From positions 905,465 through 969,464 of the forward strand of contig NC_020134.1 in assembly GCF_000331995.1 (NCBI RefSeq): DNA of 64,000 nt, written 5' to 3'. The notes beneath the pieces are model-generated. The model had not been told where the DNA came from. It saw only the letters and a list, made by a program, of their open reading frames with translations, and did not search any database. Every line of letters begins with the position of its first letter. The stretch's first letter is position 1. The position numbers and the translations under genes are program-made. This DNA comes from Thermoclostridium stercorarium subsp. stercorarium DSM 8532. GTDB taxonomy: Bacteria; Bacillota; Clostridia; DSM-8532. Positions 28,286 through 36,569 of this stretch are shown here, piece after piece.

Positions 28286-29218
28286 ATGGATAAGACAGTG
28301 ATTGTCATAGCCGGACCTACGGCATCAGGAAAAACCGATCTGGCAATAAATCTGGCGCTGGAAACAGACGGCGAAGTGGTATCCGCCGATTCAATGCAGA
28401 TTTACCGATATATGGACATTGGAACAGCAAAGCCCACAAAAGAGGAAATGCGGGGAATACCTCATCATATGATTGATATTGTGGATCCCGGCGAAAATTA
28501 CAGCGTTGCGTTATATAAGAGGGATGCCGAAAACTGTATAAGGGATATTCTGTCGAGAGGAAAGCTCCCGATTGTGGCGGGAGGAACAGGACTTTATATA
28601 AACAGCCTGATCTATAATATTAAATTCGGCGAAACGGTAATTGACGAGGAGTTTCGCGAAAGGATGCGGAAAATTGCCGAAACAGAGGGGCCGAAAGTTC
28701 TTCATGAAATGCTTGAAAAGGTTGATCCGGAAAGCGCGGCAAAAATACATTACAACAATGTAAAAAGGGTAATTAGGGCGCTGGAAGTATATGAGTATAC
28801 AAAAAAGCCCATATCCCAGCACCAGAAGGAGTCCAGAACCGAGCCTCCCGAATTCAGGTATCTGGTTTTCATACTCAGCATGGACAGAGAGAGACTGTAT
28901 GACAGGATTAACAGAAGAGTTGACAAAATGATCCAAAAAGGCCTTGTAGATGAAGTGAGAAGACTCCTGAAAATGGGGTATAAACCCGGTTCAACGGCGT
29001 TGCAGGGGCTTGGCTACAAGGAAATAATTCGTTTCCTCAACAATGAGTTGCCCTTTGAGGAGGCAATACGTATATTGAAAAGGGATACACGGCATTTTGC
29101 GAAAAGGCAGCTTACCTGGTTCAGGGCCATAAAAGAAGCAGTGTGGCTTGAGGGAGGAGAAGAAAATTTAGAAAAAAATACTAAAAAAATTCAGGAATAC
29201 CTTGAAACATCGATTTAA
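28286..29218 (+). CDS. miaA: tRNA dimethylallyltransferase
   Basis: 310 residues, the usual size. It transfers the dimethylallyl group to A37 of tRNAs that read codons beginning with U. It has the P-loop GPTASGKTDLA, the catalytic DSMQIYRYMDIGTAKPT, HHMIDIVDPGENYSV, AGGTGLYI and the C-terminal RQLTWFR. The start is ATG 28286, 12 bases after the mutL stop; an upstream in-frame ATG lies inside mutL and would add 29 unsupported residues. Confidence 0.96.
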   Translation: MDKTVIVIAGPTASGKTDLAINLALETDGEVVSADSMQIYRYMDIGTAKPTKEEMRGIPHHMIDIVDPGENYSVALYKRDAENCIRDILSRGKLPIVAGGTGLYINSLIYNIKFGETVIDEEFRERMRKIAETEGPKVLHEMLEKVDPESAAKIHYNNVKRVIRALEVYEYTKKPISQHQKESRTEPPEFRYLVFILSMDRERLYDRINRRVDKMIQKGLVDEVRRLLKMGYKPGSTALQGLGYKEIIRFLNNELPFEEAIRILKRDTRHFAKRQLTWFRAIKEAVWLEGGEENLEKNTKKIQEYLETSI

Positions 29219-29293
29219 TTTATATACAATAAGGATAATATTATATTTTTTGTTTATTTTTTTGATTTTATTTTTTGGCGAGGAGGCTCTATT

Positions 29294-29539
29294 ATGAACA
29301 AAAACATTAATTTGCAGGATGTTTTTCTCAACCAGGTAAGAAAAGAACACATACCGGTAACAGTGTATCTTACAAACGGTTTTCAGCTCCGCGGTATGGT
29401 AAAAGGTTTTGACAATTTCACCGTAGTTATAGACAGCGAAGGAAAGCAGCAGCTTGTTTACAAACATGCCATATCCACCGTTTCACCGATGAAAGCTGTG
29501 AACATAATTTTCAGCGATAATAATTCAAAATCACAGTAA
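29294..29539 (+). CDS. hfq: RNA chaperone Hfq
   Basis: 81 residues with the Sm fold: [20 protein letters not shown] (Sm1, the family's conserved N-terminal helix), [17 protein letters not shown] and YKHAISTV with the Lys-His of the Sm2 motif. Hfq forms hexamers that bind U-rich and A-rich RNA and assist small RNAs. GGCGAGGAGG precedes the ATG. The short C-terminal tail (SDNNSKSQ) is typical of Gram-positive Hfq. It follows miaA by 75 AT-rich bases, a classical gene order. Confidence 0.96.
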   Translation: MNKNINLQDVFLNQVRKEHIPVTVYLTNGFQLRGMVKGFDNFTVVIDSEGKQQLVYKHAISTVSPMKAVNIIFSDNNSKSQ

Positions 29540-29556
29540 TAACTTGGAAGTGTTGA

Positions 29557-29597
29557 AGGACCCGGAGGCGTGTTAAACCCAGCCTCCGGGTCTTTTA
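29557..29597 (+). terminator. Terminator after hfq
   Basis: Perfect 11-bp stem GACCCGGAGGC / GCCTCCGGGTC (29559-29569 and 29582-29592) followed by TTTT. It ends the repair and tRNA-modification cluster. Confidence 0.85.
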
Positions 29598-29686
29598 AAT
29601 TATACAGGTTGCTTTTCAGACAATAATATAGTATTATTTAATTGATACCTTAATGTCAGTTTTTTGATATCGATAAGGAGTAGAAT

Positions 29687-30661
29687 ATGCCAAAAACCGA
29701 GGATATAATTCAAAGATCAGGGGTATCGCGAAGCACGCTTTTCAGGTTTCTGAGAGGCAATAACGTAAGGCCTGAAGCGAAAAAAGCCATACTGAAAGCA
29801 ATGCACGAACTGGGCTACAGCACAAAGGAACTGTTTTTGAAAGATGTGGTTCTGGAAATCAGTGTCGCGAAGGATTTTGAGAAATTTAAAGGTTTCACTG
29901 AAGTGATACATGGTATCACTGAAAGAGCCGAAATGAAAAAAATAAGAATTCAGCTTGTCATACGTACCGGGGAACAGATTAGAAGGGACTACGAAAAGTG
30001 GAGTGATAAAAACGATGCGAAAGGGGTTATCATTATAGGCAAGGATGCGGAAAACGAAAACCTGGAGGCACAGTGGCTGAAGCAGAAAAAAATCCCGCAT
30101 ATTTTTGTCAACCGCGTAATGGAAGACCCGGATATAAGTTATGTGGCCGTAGATGTGAGAAAAGCGGCATGTGATATTGTGGAGTACCTGATTAAGAAAG
30201 GCCATACGAAAATTGCAACGCTGGGATATCCCGATATTCTCAGAATAGACAGAGACAAACTGGCGGGTTACGACGATGCCTTTGAGAAAAACGGTTTAAA
30301 AGCTGATAAAAAGTATAAATTTATACTTAAGGAACATGATACATCGATTGATGCAATTGAGGCCATACTTAAAATGGAAGATAGGCCCACGGCCTTTTTC
30401 GGCATATGCGATTCATATGCGATGGAATTCATTAACAAGGCAAGGGAAATGGGGCTGAGAGTGCCCGAGGATATTGCCGTGGTGGGAATGGATGATCTGG
30501 ATATAGCGCAGTACTTTAAGCCCTCCCTTACGACGGTGAAAACTCCGTTCAGGGAACTGGGAATATTGGCGGTGGATTATCTGCTGCAGATGTTAACGGA
30601 CGATGTGGCAAGCGTTAAGGCTATTGTAAAACACACTTTGCACATCCGTGAATCTGCTTAA
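29687..30661 (+). CDS. LacI-family transcriptional regulator, probably of uronate catabolism
   Basis: 324 residues. An N-terminal helix-turn-helix (EDIIQRSGVSRSTLFRFLRG) and hinge (KKAILKAMHELGYS) precede a periplasmic-binding-protein-like sensor domain with VGMDDLDIAQYFKPSLTTV near the C-terminus, typical of LacI proteins. The helix-turn-helix is slightly shorter at its N-terminus than in most family members. GATAAGGAG lies 6 bases before the ATG. It is 45 bases upstream of kduI and in line with kduI-kduD, so it probably senses a pectin-derived keto-deoxy sugar acid and controls its own operon. The ligand is inferred from position only. Confidence 0.85.
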   Translation: MPKTEDIIQRSGVSRSTLFRFLRGNNVRPEAKKAILKAMHELGYSTKELFLKDVVLEISVAKDFEKFKGFTEVIHGITERAEMKKIRIQLVIRTGEQIRRDYEKWSDKNDAKGVIIIGKDAENENLEAQWLKQKKIPHIFVNRVMEDPDISYVAVDVRKAACDIVEYLIKKGHTKIATLGYPDILRIDRDKLAGYDDAFEKNGLKADKKYKFILKEHDTSIDAIEAILKMEDRPTAFFGICDSYAMEFINKAREMGLRVPEDIAVVGMDDLDIAQYFKPSLTTVKTPFRELGILAVDYLLQMLTDDVASVKAIVKHTLHIRESA

Positions 30662-30706
30662 TTTTTCATAACATAATAAAAAAATAAAAAATGGAGGTAA
30701 TTAAAA

Positions 30707-31537
30707 ATGGAAATTCGCTACAGTACACATCCTAATGATGTAAAACGCTACACAACCGAAGAATTGAGAAAAGAGTTCCTTATACCGAAGGTGTTTATTC
30801 CGGGTGAAATCAATCTTGTTTACAGCCATGTGGACAGAATGATTGCCGGAGGAGCTACTCCGCTCGACAAGCCATTGCGCCTTGAAGCAGGCAAGGAAAT
30901 TGGCGCTGAATATTTTTTGGCCCGCAGAGAAATGGGAGTTATCAATATCGGAGGCAGAGGAAAGGTTATACTCGACGGCGAAGAATATGTTCTTGATGCG
31001 CGTGAAGGTTTGTATGTAGGCATGGGTACGAAGGAAGTAATCTTTGAAAGCGAAAATCCTGAAAAACCGGCTAAATTCTATATTAACAGCGCTCCGGCCC
31101 ATACTTCATATCCCACCGTTAAAATTGATATCAAAAAGGCAAACCCCAGACATCTCGGTTCGCTGGCTCAGTCAAATGAGCGTACGATTTACCAGTATGT
31201 TCATCCTGCCGTTTGCAAGAGCTGCCAGTTGGTTATGGGATTAACCGTACTTGAACCCAACAACGTATGGAATACGATGCCATGCCATACTCATGAGCGC
31301 AGAATGGAAGTATATATGTATTTCGACATGAAGGAGGACGACCGGGTATTCCATTTCATGGGTGAACCGGGTGAAACCCGCCATATTGTTGTGAAGAACG
31401 AGCAGGCTGTTATTTCGCCGAGCTGGTCAATTCACTCCGGCGTCGGAACAAGCAATTATTCATTTATCTGGGGAATGGCCGGTGAAAACCAGACCTTCGA
31501 CGATATGGACGCAGTGTCAATGGAATATCTGAAGTAA
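30707..31537 (+). CDS. kduI: 5-dehydro-4-deoxy-D-glucuronate isomerase
   Basis: 276 residues, the standard KduI length. It isomerises 5-keto-4-deoxyuronate, which arises from unsaturated galacturonate released by pectate lyases and unsaturated-uronyl hydrolases, to 2,5-diketo-3-deoxygluconate. Cupin-fold metal ligands are visible in MPCHTHERRMEVYMYFD (two His and a Glu) with a further His in SWSIHSGVGT. The N-terminal RYSTHPNDVKRYTTEELRKE is a family signature. GGAGG precedes the ATG. kduD follows after 40 bases, so both steps are encoded together. Confidence 0.96.
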   Translation: MEIRYSTHPNDVKRYTTEELRKEFLIPKVFIPGEINLVYSHVDRMIAGGATPLDKPLRLEAGKEIGAEYFLARREMGVINIGGRGKVILDGEEYVLDAREGLYVGMGTKEVIFESENPEKPAKFYINSAPAHTSYPTVKIDIKKANPRHLGSLAQSNERTIYQYVHPAVCKSCQLVMGLTVLEPNNVWNTMPCHTHERRMEVYMYFDMKEDDRVFHFMGEPGETRHIVVKNEQAVISPSWSIHSGVGTSNYSFIWGMAGENQTFDDMDAVSMEYLK

Positions 31538-31577
31538 TTTACGAAAATTTAAATTACTGTGAACGGGGGATTGATTT

Positions 31578-32339
31578 ATGATTCTGGATCAGTTTAAACT
31601 TGACGGTAAAGTGGCAATTGTAACCGGTGCCAGCAGAGGCCTGGGGCAGGGGATGGCCGTTGCCCTTGCTGAAGCCGGTGCGGATATAGTCGGAGTCAGC
31701 TCCGGAGACATGTCGGAAACTAGGAAAAAAGTTGAGGAAACTGGCAGGAAATTTCTTGAGATACAGGCCGATCTCAGAGGCATAGAACCTATTGATGAAA
31801 TAATAAAGAAGACGGTCGACACTTTCGGCAAACTGAATATTCTGGTAAATAATGCCGGAATAATCAGAAGGACCGATGCAGTTGATTATTCGGTTCAGGA
31901 CTGGGACGACGTAATAAACATCAACCTCAGAACGGTATTCTTCTTCTCCCAGGCTGCCGCAAAGCAGTTTATTAAACAGGGCACCGGCGGTAAAATTATA
32001 AACATTGCGTCAATGCTGTCCTACCAGGGCGGTATCCGTGTTCCTGCCTATACGGCAAGCAAGCACGGAGTTATGGGCATAACAAGGGCCCTTGCGAACG
32101 AGCTTGCAAAACACAACATAAACGTGAATGCCATTGCCCCCGGGTATATGGCTACCGACAATACCGCGCCGTTGCGTGCCGATGAAAAACGTTCAAAGGA
32201 AATTCTTGAAAGAATTCCTGCAGGCCGCTGGGGCACGCCTGAGGACCTCGCGGGCGCGGTGGTATTCCTGGCATCCCCGGCTTCAGACTATGTCAATGGG
32301 TATACCATTGCGGTTGACGGCGGCTGGCTTGCAAGATAA
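31578..32339 (+). CDS. kduD: 2-dehydro-3-deoxy-D-gluconate 5-dehydrogenase
   Basis: 253 residues of the short-chain dehydrogenase family. It has the NAD motif TGASRGLGQG, NNAGIIRR, a catalytic Ser in IASMLSYQGG and Tyr-x3-Lys in YTASKHG, with VNGYTIAVDGGWLAR at the C-terminus as in KduD. It reduces 2,5-diketo-3-deoxygluconate to 2-keto-3-deoxygluconate with NAD(P)H. The next enzymes, KDG kinase and KDPG aldolase, are not in this window. It ends the three-gene unit before a bidirectional terminator. Confidence 0.93.
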   Translation: MILDQFKLDGKVAIVTGASRGLGQGMAVALAEAGADIVGVSSGDMSETRKKVEETGRKFLEIQADLRGIEPIDEIIKKTVDTFGKLNILVNNAGIIRRTDAVDYSVQDWDDVININLRTVFFFSQAAAKQFIKQGTGGKIINIASMLSYQGGIRVPAYTASKHGVMGITRALANELAKHNINVNAIAPGYMATDNTAPLRADEKRSKEILERIPAGRWGTPEDLAGAVVFLASPASDYVNGYTIAVDGGWLAR

Positions 32340-32362
32340 ACCGGGAAAAAAAGCCCATGGTT

Positions 32363-32396
32363 GAAAAGACCTCTGTCAAAGGCAGAGGTCTTTAAT
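32363..32396. terminator. Bidirectional terminator between kduD and the importer operon
   Basis: Perfect 11-bp stem AAAGACCTCTG / CAGAGGTCTTT (32365-32375 and 32383-32393) between convergent genes. Confidence 0.85.
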
Positions 32397-32399
32397 ATT

Positions 32400-33284
32400 T
32401 TACTCTTTGACACTTCCTATGTTAATGGTTACGAAATATTTCTGAAGAAAAGGATACACGACGAGAATAGGGACTGTTGCCACAATTGTCATGGCTGCCC
32501 GCAATGAATTGGGTGTAACCGTGTTGCGCGACGTCTGGGATTCCGTCAGGTAGTCCGGCTGTTTTATTCCCATCTGCATAGATGAAGCTATAATTTTCAT
32601 CATTTCGTATTGCAGCGTGCTTAACTCTTGTTTTGGTGCAAAAATGTAAGAGTCAAACCATGAATTCCATGCGCCTACTGCTACCCAGAGTGCGACGGTG
32701 GCCAGAACAGGCAGGCACATCGGGATAATGATACTGCAGTATATTCTGAGTTCACCGGCGCCGTCAATTTTCGCAGATTCCACGAGTGACGCTGGCAGGG
32801 AATTAATGTATGTGCGTATTACAATGACATTGAATGCGCCCACAAGAGAAGGAAGTATATATACCCAGAATTTGTTGATCAGGCCTAAACTGCGGTAAAG
32901 GAAGTACTGAGGTATCAGTCCTGCGTTTATGTACATAGTCATAACCATAAACACCGTAAGGTGTTTTCTGAAAACGAAATTCTTATGACTTAATACATAC
33001 GCCAGCAAACCTGAGAAGAATACGTTCAATACCGTTGTCAGTAATGTACGGGCAACAGATATCAAAAAGGCCCTGAAAATTTTGTCTGTTTTAAATATAC
33101 TCTGATAGTTATAAAGTGTCCATTTTCTGGGCCAGAAGTATATACCGCCCTTTATTGAATCCAGTGCGTCGTTGAAAGATATAACCAGCGTATTCCACAT
33201 CGGATATAGCATAATAATGACAACAATGCACATTATAAATACTATTATTGCGTCAATAACCTTGTCACCGAACGTTTTTTTCAT
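32400..33284 (-). CDS. Carbohydrate ABC importer permease, LplC/YtcP type
   Basis: 294 residues with six predicted membrane helices. The conserved EAA-type loop that docks the ATPase reads SAKIDGAGELRIYCSIIIP, and the C-terminal end VTINIGSVKE is characteristic of the LplC/YtcP group. GGAGG lies 8 bases before the ATG. It is the last gene of a binding-protein, permease, permease operon. No ATPase is encoded here, so a shared MsmX-type ATPase elsewhere probably energises the importer. Relatives serve rhamnogalacturonan and xylan oligosaccharides. Confidence 0.92.
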   Translation of the reverse strand: MKKTFGDKVIDAIIVFIMCIVVIIMLYPMWNTLVISFNDALDSIKGGIYFWPRKWTLYNYQSIFKTDKIFRAFLISVARTLLTTVLNVFFSGLLAYVLSHKNFVFRKHLTVFMVMTMYINAGLIPQYFLYRSLGLINKFWVYILPSLVGAFNVIVIRTYINSLPASLVESAKIDGAGELRIYCSIIIPMCLPVLATVALWVAVGAWNSWFDSYIFAPKQELSTLQYEMMKIIASSMQMGIKQPDYLTESQTSRNTVTPNSLRAAMTIVATVPILVVYPFLQKYFVTINIGSVKE

Positions 33285-33316
33285 ATATCTAACCTCCGTG
33301 CAGAATGGAAATGTTT

Positions 33317-34264
33317 TTAAACCAGCCTCTCTTCATCAAGCAAGGCTGCAATTTTATTACACAGAAGCAGTATGATGGTACTGACCACTGTCTTGAACAT
33401 ACCGGCGGCCGTTCCGAAAGAGAAACCTCCCGATCTGCCAAATCCCCGTTTTAGCACGAATATGTCAATGGTTTCAGACACATCAAGCACAAGTCCGTTT
33501 GAACCGAGGATATACTGCATTTCAAAGCCGGCATTAAGGATCCATCCCGCATTCATAATAAGGAGAACAATGATTGTGGATTTAATGCCCGGCAGAGTGA
33601 CATGCCACATCCTGCCAAAACGCCCGTAACCGTCTATAGCTGCTGCTTCATACAGACATGGATCTATAGAAGTAATTGCCGCTAAATATATGATGCTATT
33701 CCACCCCATTGATTTCCACACGTTTGTAAACCCAACTATCCACCAGAAATATTCGGGTTTACCGAGGAAATGTATCTTCTCCTTAATAAGTCCCGATCTT
33801 AACAGTATTTCATTGAGAATTCCGTCGTCCATCGAGAGAATGTTTGAAACCAGTCCGCAGACAATAATCCATGAAAGGAAATGGGGCATATATGATATTG
33901 TCTGAACGACGCGTTTAAAATGATACAGATTTCCGGTAAGCTCGTTTAAAAGCAGCGCAAAAATGATTGCCGTAATAAAACCAAGGGCAAGATTTATTAA
34001 ACTCATTCCGATGGTATTTCGCATTACACGATAGAAATCGGGATCGGTAAAAAGATTTTTAAAATGCAGTAATCCAACCCATTCCTGCTCCCAAAACTTA
34101 TGGTATGGTTTATAATTCTGAAACGCCAGAGTCAGACCCCACAGCGGCAAGTAGTTAAAAATAAAAAAGTAGATAAAAAAAGGTATTGATATCAGTATTA
34201 AGCTCTTTTGTTTCCGGGCCAATTTCCAAAACTCTTTTTTTGAAACTGTTTTGCTTGTAGCCAT
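33317..34264 (-). CDS. Carbohydrate ABC importer permease, LplB/YtcP-partner type
   Basis: About 315 residues with six predicted membrane helices. The first membrane segment is SLILISIPFFIYFFIFNYLP and the ATPase-docking loop reads YEAAAIDGYGRFGRMWHVTL. ATG 34264 is chosen because AGGGGG lies 7 bases upstream of it and inside the longer reading that would start at 34282. It pairs with the LplC-like permease downstream (32 bases apart) to form the membrane channel of the importer. Confidence 0.92.
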   Translation of the reverse strand: MATSKTVSKKEFWKLARKQKSLILISIPFFIYFFIFNYLPLWGLTLAFQNYKPYHKFWEQEWVGLLHFKNLFTDPDFYRVMRNTIGMSLINLALGFITAIIFALLLNELTGNLYHFKRVVQTISYMPHFLSWIIVCGLVSNILSMDDGILNEILLRSGLIKEKIHFLGKPEYFWWIVGFTNVWKSMGWNSIIYLAAITSIDPCLYEAAAIDGYGRFGRMWHVTLPGIKSTIIVLLIMNAGWILNAGFEMQYILGSNGLVLDVSETIDIFVLKRGFGRSGGFSFGTAAGMFKTVVSTIILLLCNKIAALLDEERLV

Positions 34265-34304
34265 TGTAATCCCCCTAATCATGAATTTCGGCGGGTGAAT
34301 TATT

Positions 34305-34345
34305 ATACAGGAGAGTTGGCCGAAATCGGGTCAACTCCCCTGTAT
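34305..34345 (-). other. Intercistronic hairpin between binding protein and permease genes
   Basis: A 14-bp stem with one mismatch (34305-34318 with 34332-34345) lies between the binding-protein stop and the permease start and has no T run on the coding strand. Such hairpins usually protect the 3' end of the abundant binding-protein mRNA or cause partial termination. A similar hairpin occupies the same place in the second importer operon at 49539. Confidence 0.65.
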
Positions 34346-34371
34346 CAACAATTTCAGAAAAAACAGGGTTA

Positions 34372-36084
34372 TTAGTATATAACCTTACGTTCGCGGATTT
34401 CACGTTCTATTTCTTTCTCAAGGAAATGATAATCAATTTGTTCGTATTTTTTGACATATTCTTCCCAAGCAGCTTCAAAGTCTTCTGCCATGATTACGTT
34501 TGGAAGGTGACGGTTCTGGAGATCCGTAATCTGGTCGAATATGGCCTTGACCGGGTTATCTTCTTCCATTGTGGAGAAAATTGACCATACTTCAGGATAT
34601 CCGGGATCCTTGCCCATCGGGAGGAAATCGGATTTGCTATAGAAGCCGTAGTGAGAATAGAATTCCCTGTCGTAATCGCTAAGGCCCTCAAGTTTTTCTT
34701 CCGGCTGATTTCCGGCACTGCATGCATTACCATTGGAATAACGACCTTCCAGTTTCGGGAACTGATCGCCAAGTACTGCTCCGGAGTTAGCCAGTCTCCA
34801 CTGAGGATCGGCAAACTTGTCTCTCTGTTCCTGAGTGCGCCTGTAGCGTCCGTTTGCGTCCACATAATAGTCCTCGCCTTCAATGCCCCAGTACATTAGG
34901 CGGTGTACTTCCTCGTCAAGTAATGTATCCATAAACTGTAATGCACGTTCCACGTCTTTACACTTGATGCTGATACCCATACCGTTACCGCCTATAATTC
35001 CGTCGCTCTTGTATCTGTTATACGGCATCGGGGTTCCGTCAAGGCTTACGCCGATGGGTACGTATGTTCTCTCGTATTTTTTCTCGGCAATCAGTACGTT
35101 TTCGCCGTCCTGGAAGTTCCACTGTTGATCGAACATAGCAAGAACACGGCCCTGAGAGATAACTTTCAGATATTCGTCATAATTTCTTGTGAATGTTTCG
35201 GGATGAATCAGACCTTTTTTAAATGCTTCATTAAGTTTCTTATAATATTCTTTGGCATACCATTTGTTCTGGTAGATTTCGACTTCGAGAGTCTCGGGAT
35301 TGACCACAACGTCGCCTTCGTTACGCCCGCCTATTAAGTGCTGGGGCGCGTTTTTCAGACAGAATGAACGCCAATCCTGGGAATGTACCTCGAAAGGAAG
35401 TGTAGGTTGCCCGTCAATTGTCGGATGCTCCTTATAGTAACGCTCTAACAGGTCGAAGAAATCATCCAGTTTTGTGGGATTTGAATATCCGTCCCATGCA
35501 AGTACATCTTTCTGAATCCAGAATGCAGGTCCGTTATAATCTCCGTAATAGAAATGATCCTGGCCGTCGTTAAGCCAGTACTCACGGCCCCATATGTCCA
35601 GTATGTATATTTTATTGTCGGGTGAAATACTGCGGAGTCTGTTAAGATAAGGTTCATAGTGTTTCCAAAGATTTGGATAGTTAGGAAGGTAATCGTCCAG
35701 TGCCACAAATGCACGGGCATTCAGAAATCTTCCGCGTGCCTGTCCTGCTCCTATAAGATCGGGATATTCGCCGCTCGCTATCATAATACCGACTTTTTGA
35801 TCCATGTCACCGACGAGAAATTCAAACTCAATGGTAACGCCTGTAATTTCCTGGATTTTTTTAATGATTTTATTGTCCTTTGGGGGCGCTTCGCCGGGAC
35901 CGGCTACAAACATCGTAAAGGTTATCGGTTTAAGTTTTTCACCTTCTGATGTTTCTGAGATTTGCCCTGGAGTTGGAGTGGAAGATTCTGACGTTGTGTC
36001 CTTGGCCTGAGGTGAACATGCTGCAGATGTGGCAACAATCATCATGACAGCCATAACCAGTGAGATAATTCTTGCTTTTTTCAT
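34372..36084 (-). CDS. Extracellular solute-binding lipoprotein, LplA/YtcQ type
   Basis: 570 residues. The signal peptide ends in a lipobox (VATSAAC), so the mature protein is anchored by a lipid on Cys and followed by a Ser/Thr-rich linker. The rest is a large family-1 type sugar-binding domain (Asp, Tyr and Trp-rich segments such as WGREYWLNDGQDHFYYGDYN) of the LplA/YtcQ group. ATG 36084 follows AAAGGAG at 7 bases; an upstream ATG overlaps that site. It captures an oligosaccharide for the two downstream permeases. An AAAACGTTTT palindrome at 36279 lies upstream, so it is likely controlled by the LacI protein at 37994. Confidence 0.92.
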   Translation of the reverse strand: MKKARIISLVMAVMMIVATSAACSPQAKDTTSESSTPTPGQISETSEGEKLKPITFTMFVAGPGEAPPKDNKIIKKIQEITGVTIEFEFLVGDMDQKVGIMIASGEYPDLIGAGQARGRFLNARAFVALDDYLPNYPNLWKHYEPYLNRLRSISPDNKIYILDIWGREYWLNDGQDHFYYGDYNGPAFWIQKDVLAWDGYSNPTKLDDFFDLLERYYKEHPTIDGQPTLPFEVHSQDWRSFCLKNAPQHLIGGRNEGDVVVNPETLEVEIYQNKWYAKEYYKKLNEAFKKGLIHPETFTRNYDEYLKVISQGRVLAMFDQQWNFQDGENVLIAEKKYERTYVPIGVSLDGTPMPYNRYKSDGIIGGNGMGISIKCKDVERALQFMDTLLDEEVHRLMYWGIEGEDYYVDANGRYRRTQEQRDKFADPQWRLANSGAVLGDQFPKLEGRYSNGNACSAGNQPEEKLEGLSDYDREFYSHYGFYSKSDFLPMGKDPGYPEVWSIFSTMEEDNPVKAIFDQITDLQNRHLPNVIMAEDFEAAWEEYVKKYEQIDYHFLEKEIEREIRERKVIY

Positions 36085-36278
36085 TTTTTGCTCTCCTTTC
36101 ATTTTTTTTATATTAAAGATTATTAATTACGTTTTTTCTCACCGGCTGCCAATTTCCACAGAGTTGCTAATTGATTGGTAAAAAGTTGTAAAATTCATAT
36201 ACTGCCATATTTTATTATTGTTAATTTTATTATATTTAGTTAATTTTATTATATTTAATAGAATTTTGGGTTGTCAAG

Positions 36279-36292
36279 ATAAAACGTTTTAT
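36279..36292. promoter_or_regulatory. LacI-type operator upstream of the importer operon
   Basis: Perfect 14-bp palindrome ATAAAACGTTTTAT with the central CpG typical of LacI-family sites. It lies about 195 bases upstream of the binding-protein gene on the minus strand. Confidence 0.7.
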
Positions 36293-36417
36293 ATTATTAA
36301 TTTTGTGCCGACTTTATATGAGTTAATATTTTTAACTTCGCTTAGCGCCTTGATAAACACTACAATAGTGTCTGGCAGGCAATAATTGCCGAACTGAGTG
36401 ACCAAAGGCATATAATA

Positions 36418-36427
36418 AAAACGTTTT
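36418..36427. promoter_or_regulatory. LacI-type operator upstream of the GH43 gene
   Basis: AAAACGTTTT with imperfect flanks, about 140 bases before the GH43 start. It is the same core as the sites at 36279 and 39267. Confidence 0.65.
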
Positions 36428-36569
36428 ATACTAATCATAATATATGCAAATAGGATTTATTAAATGAAATCGTGTAAATAAAAGTTGTTAAATTAAATAA
36501 ATTACTGTATATTGAAACTAAGGTAAAAAAAGATATAAAGAAATTCCGGAAAGAAGAGGAGGCGAAATA

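Larger units (their letters stand above)
36085..36569. promoter_or_regulatory. Divergent control region between importer and GH43 genes
   Basis: A gene-free, very AT-rich region of 485 bases between divergent operons. It holds two LacI-type operators (listed separately) and a palindrome GGCAAT-A-ATTGCC at 36378-36390 that could bind another regulator. Repeats of TTAATTTTATTATATTT occur at about 36220-36258. No small gene with a ribosome binding site was found. Confidence 0.6.

Noticed and set aside
29220-29293. Separate small gene between miaA and hfq
   Set aside because: The stretch is almost pure A and T, has several stops in all frames and contains only the hfq ribosome binding site.
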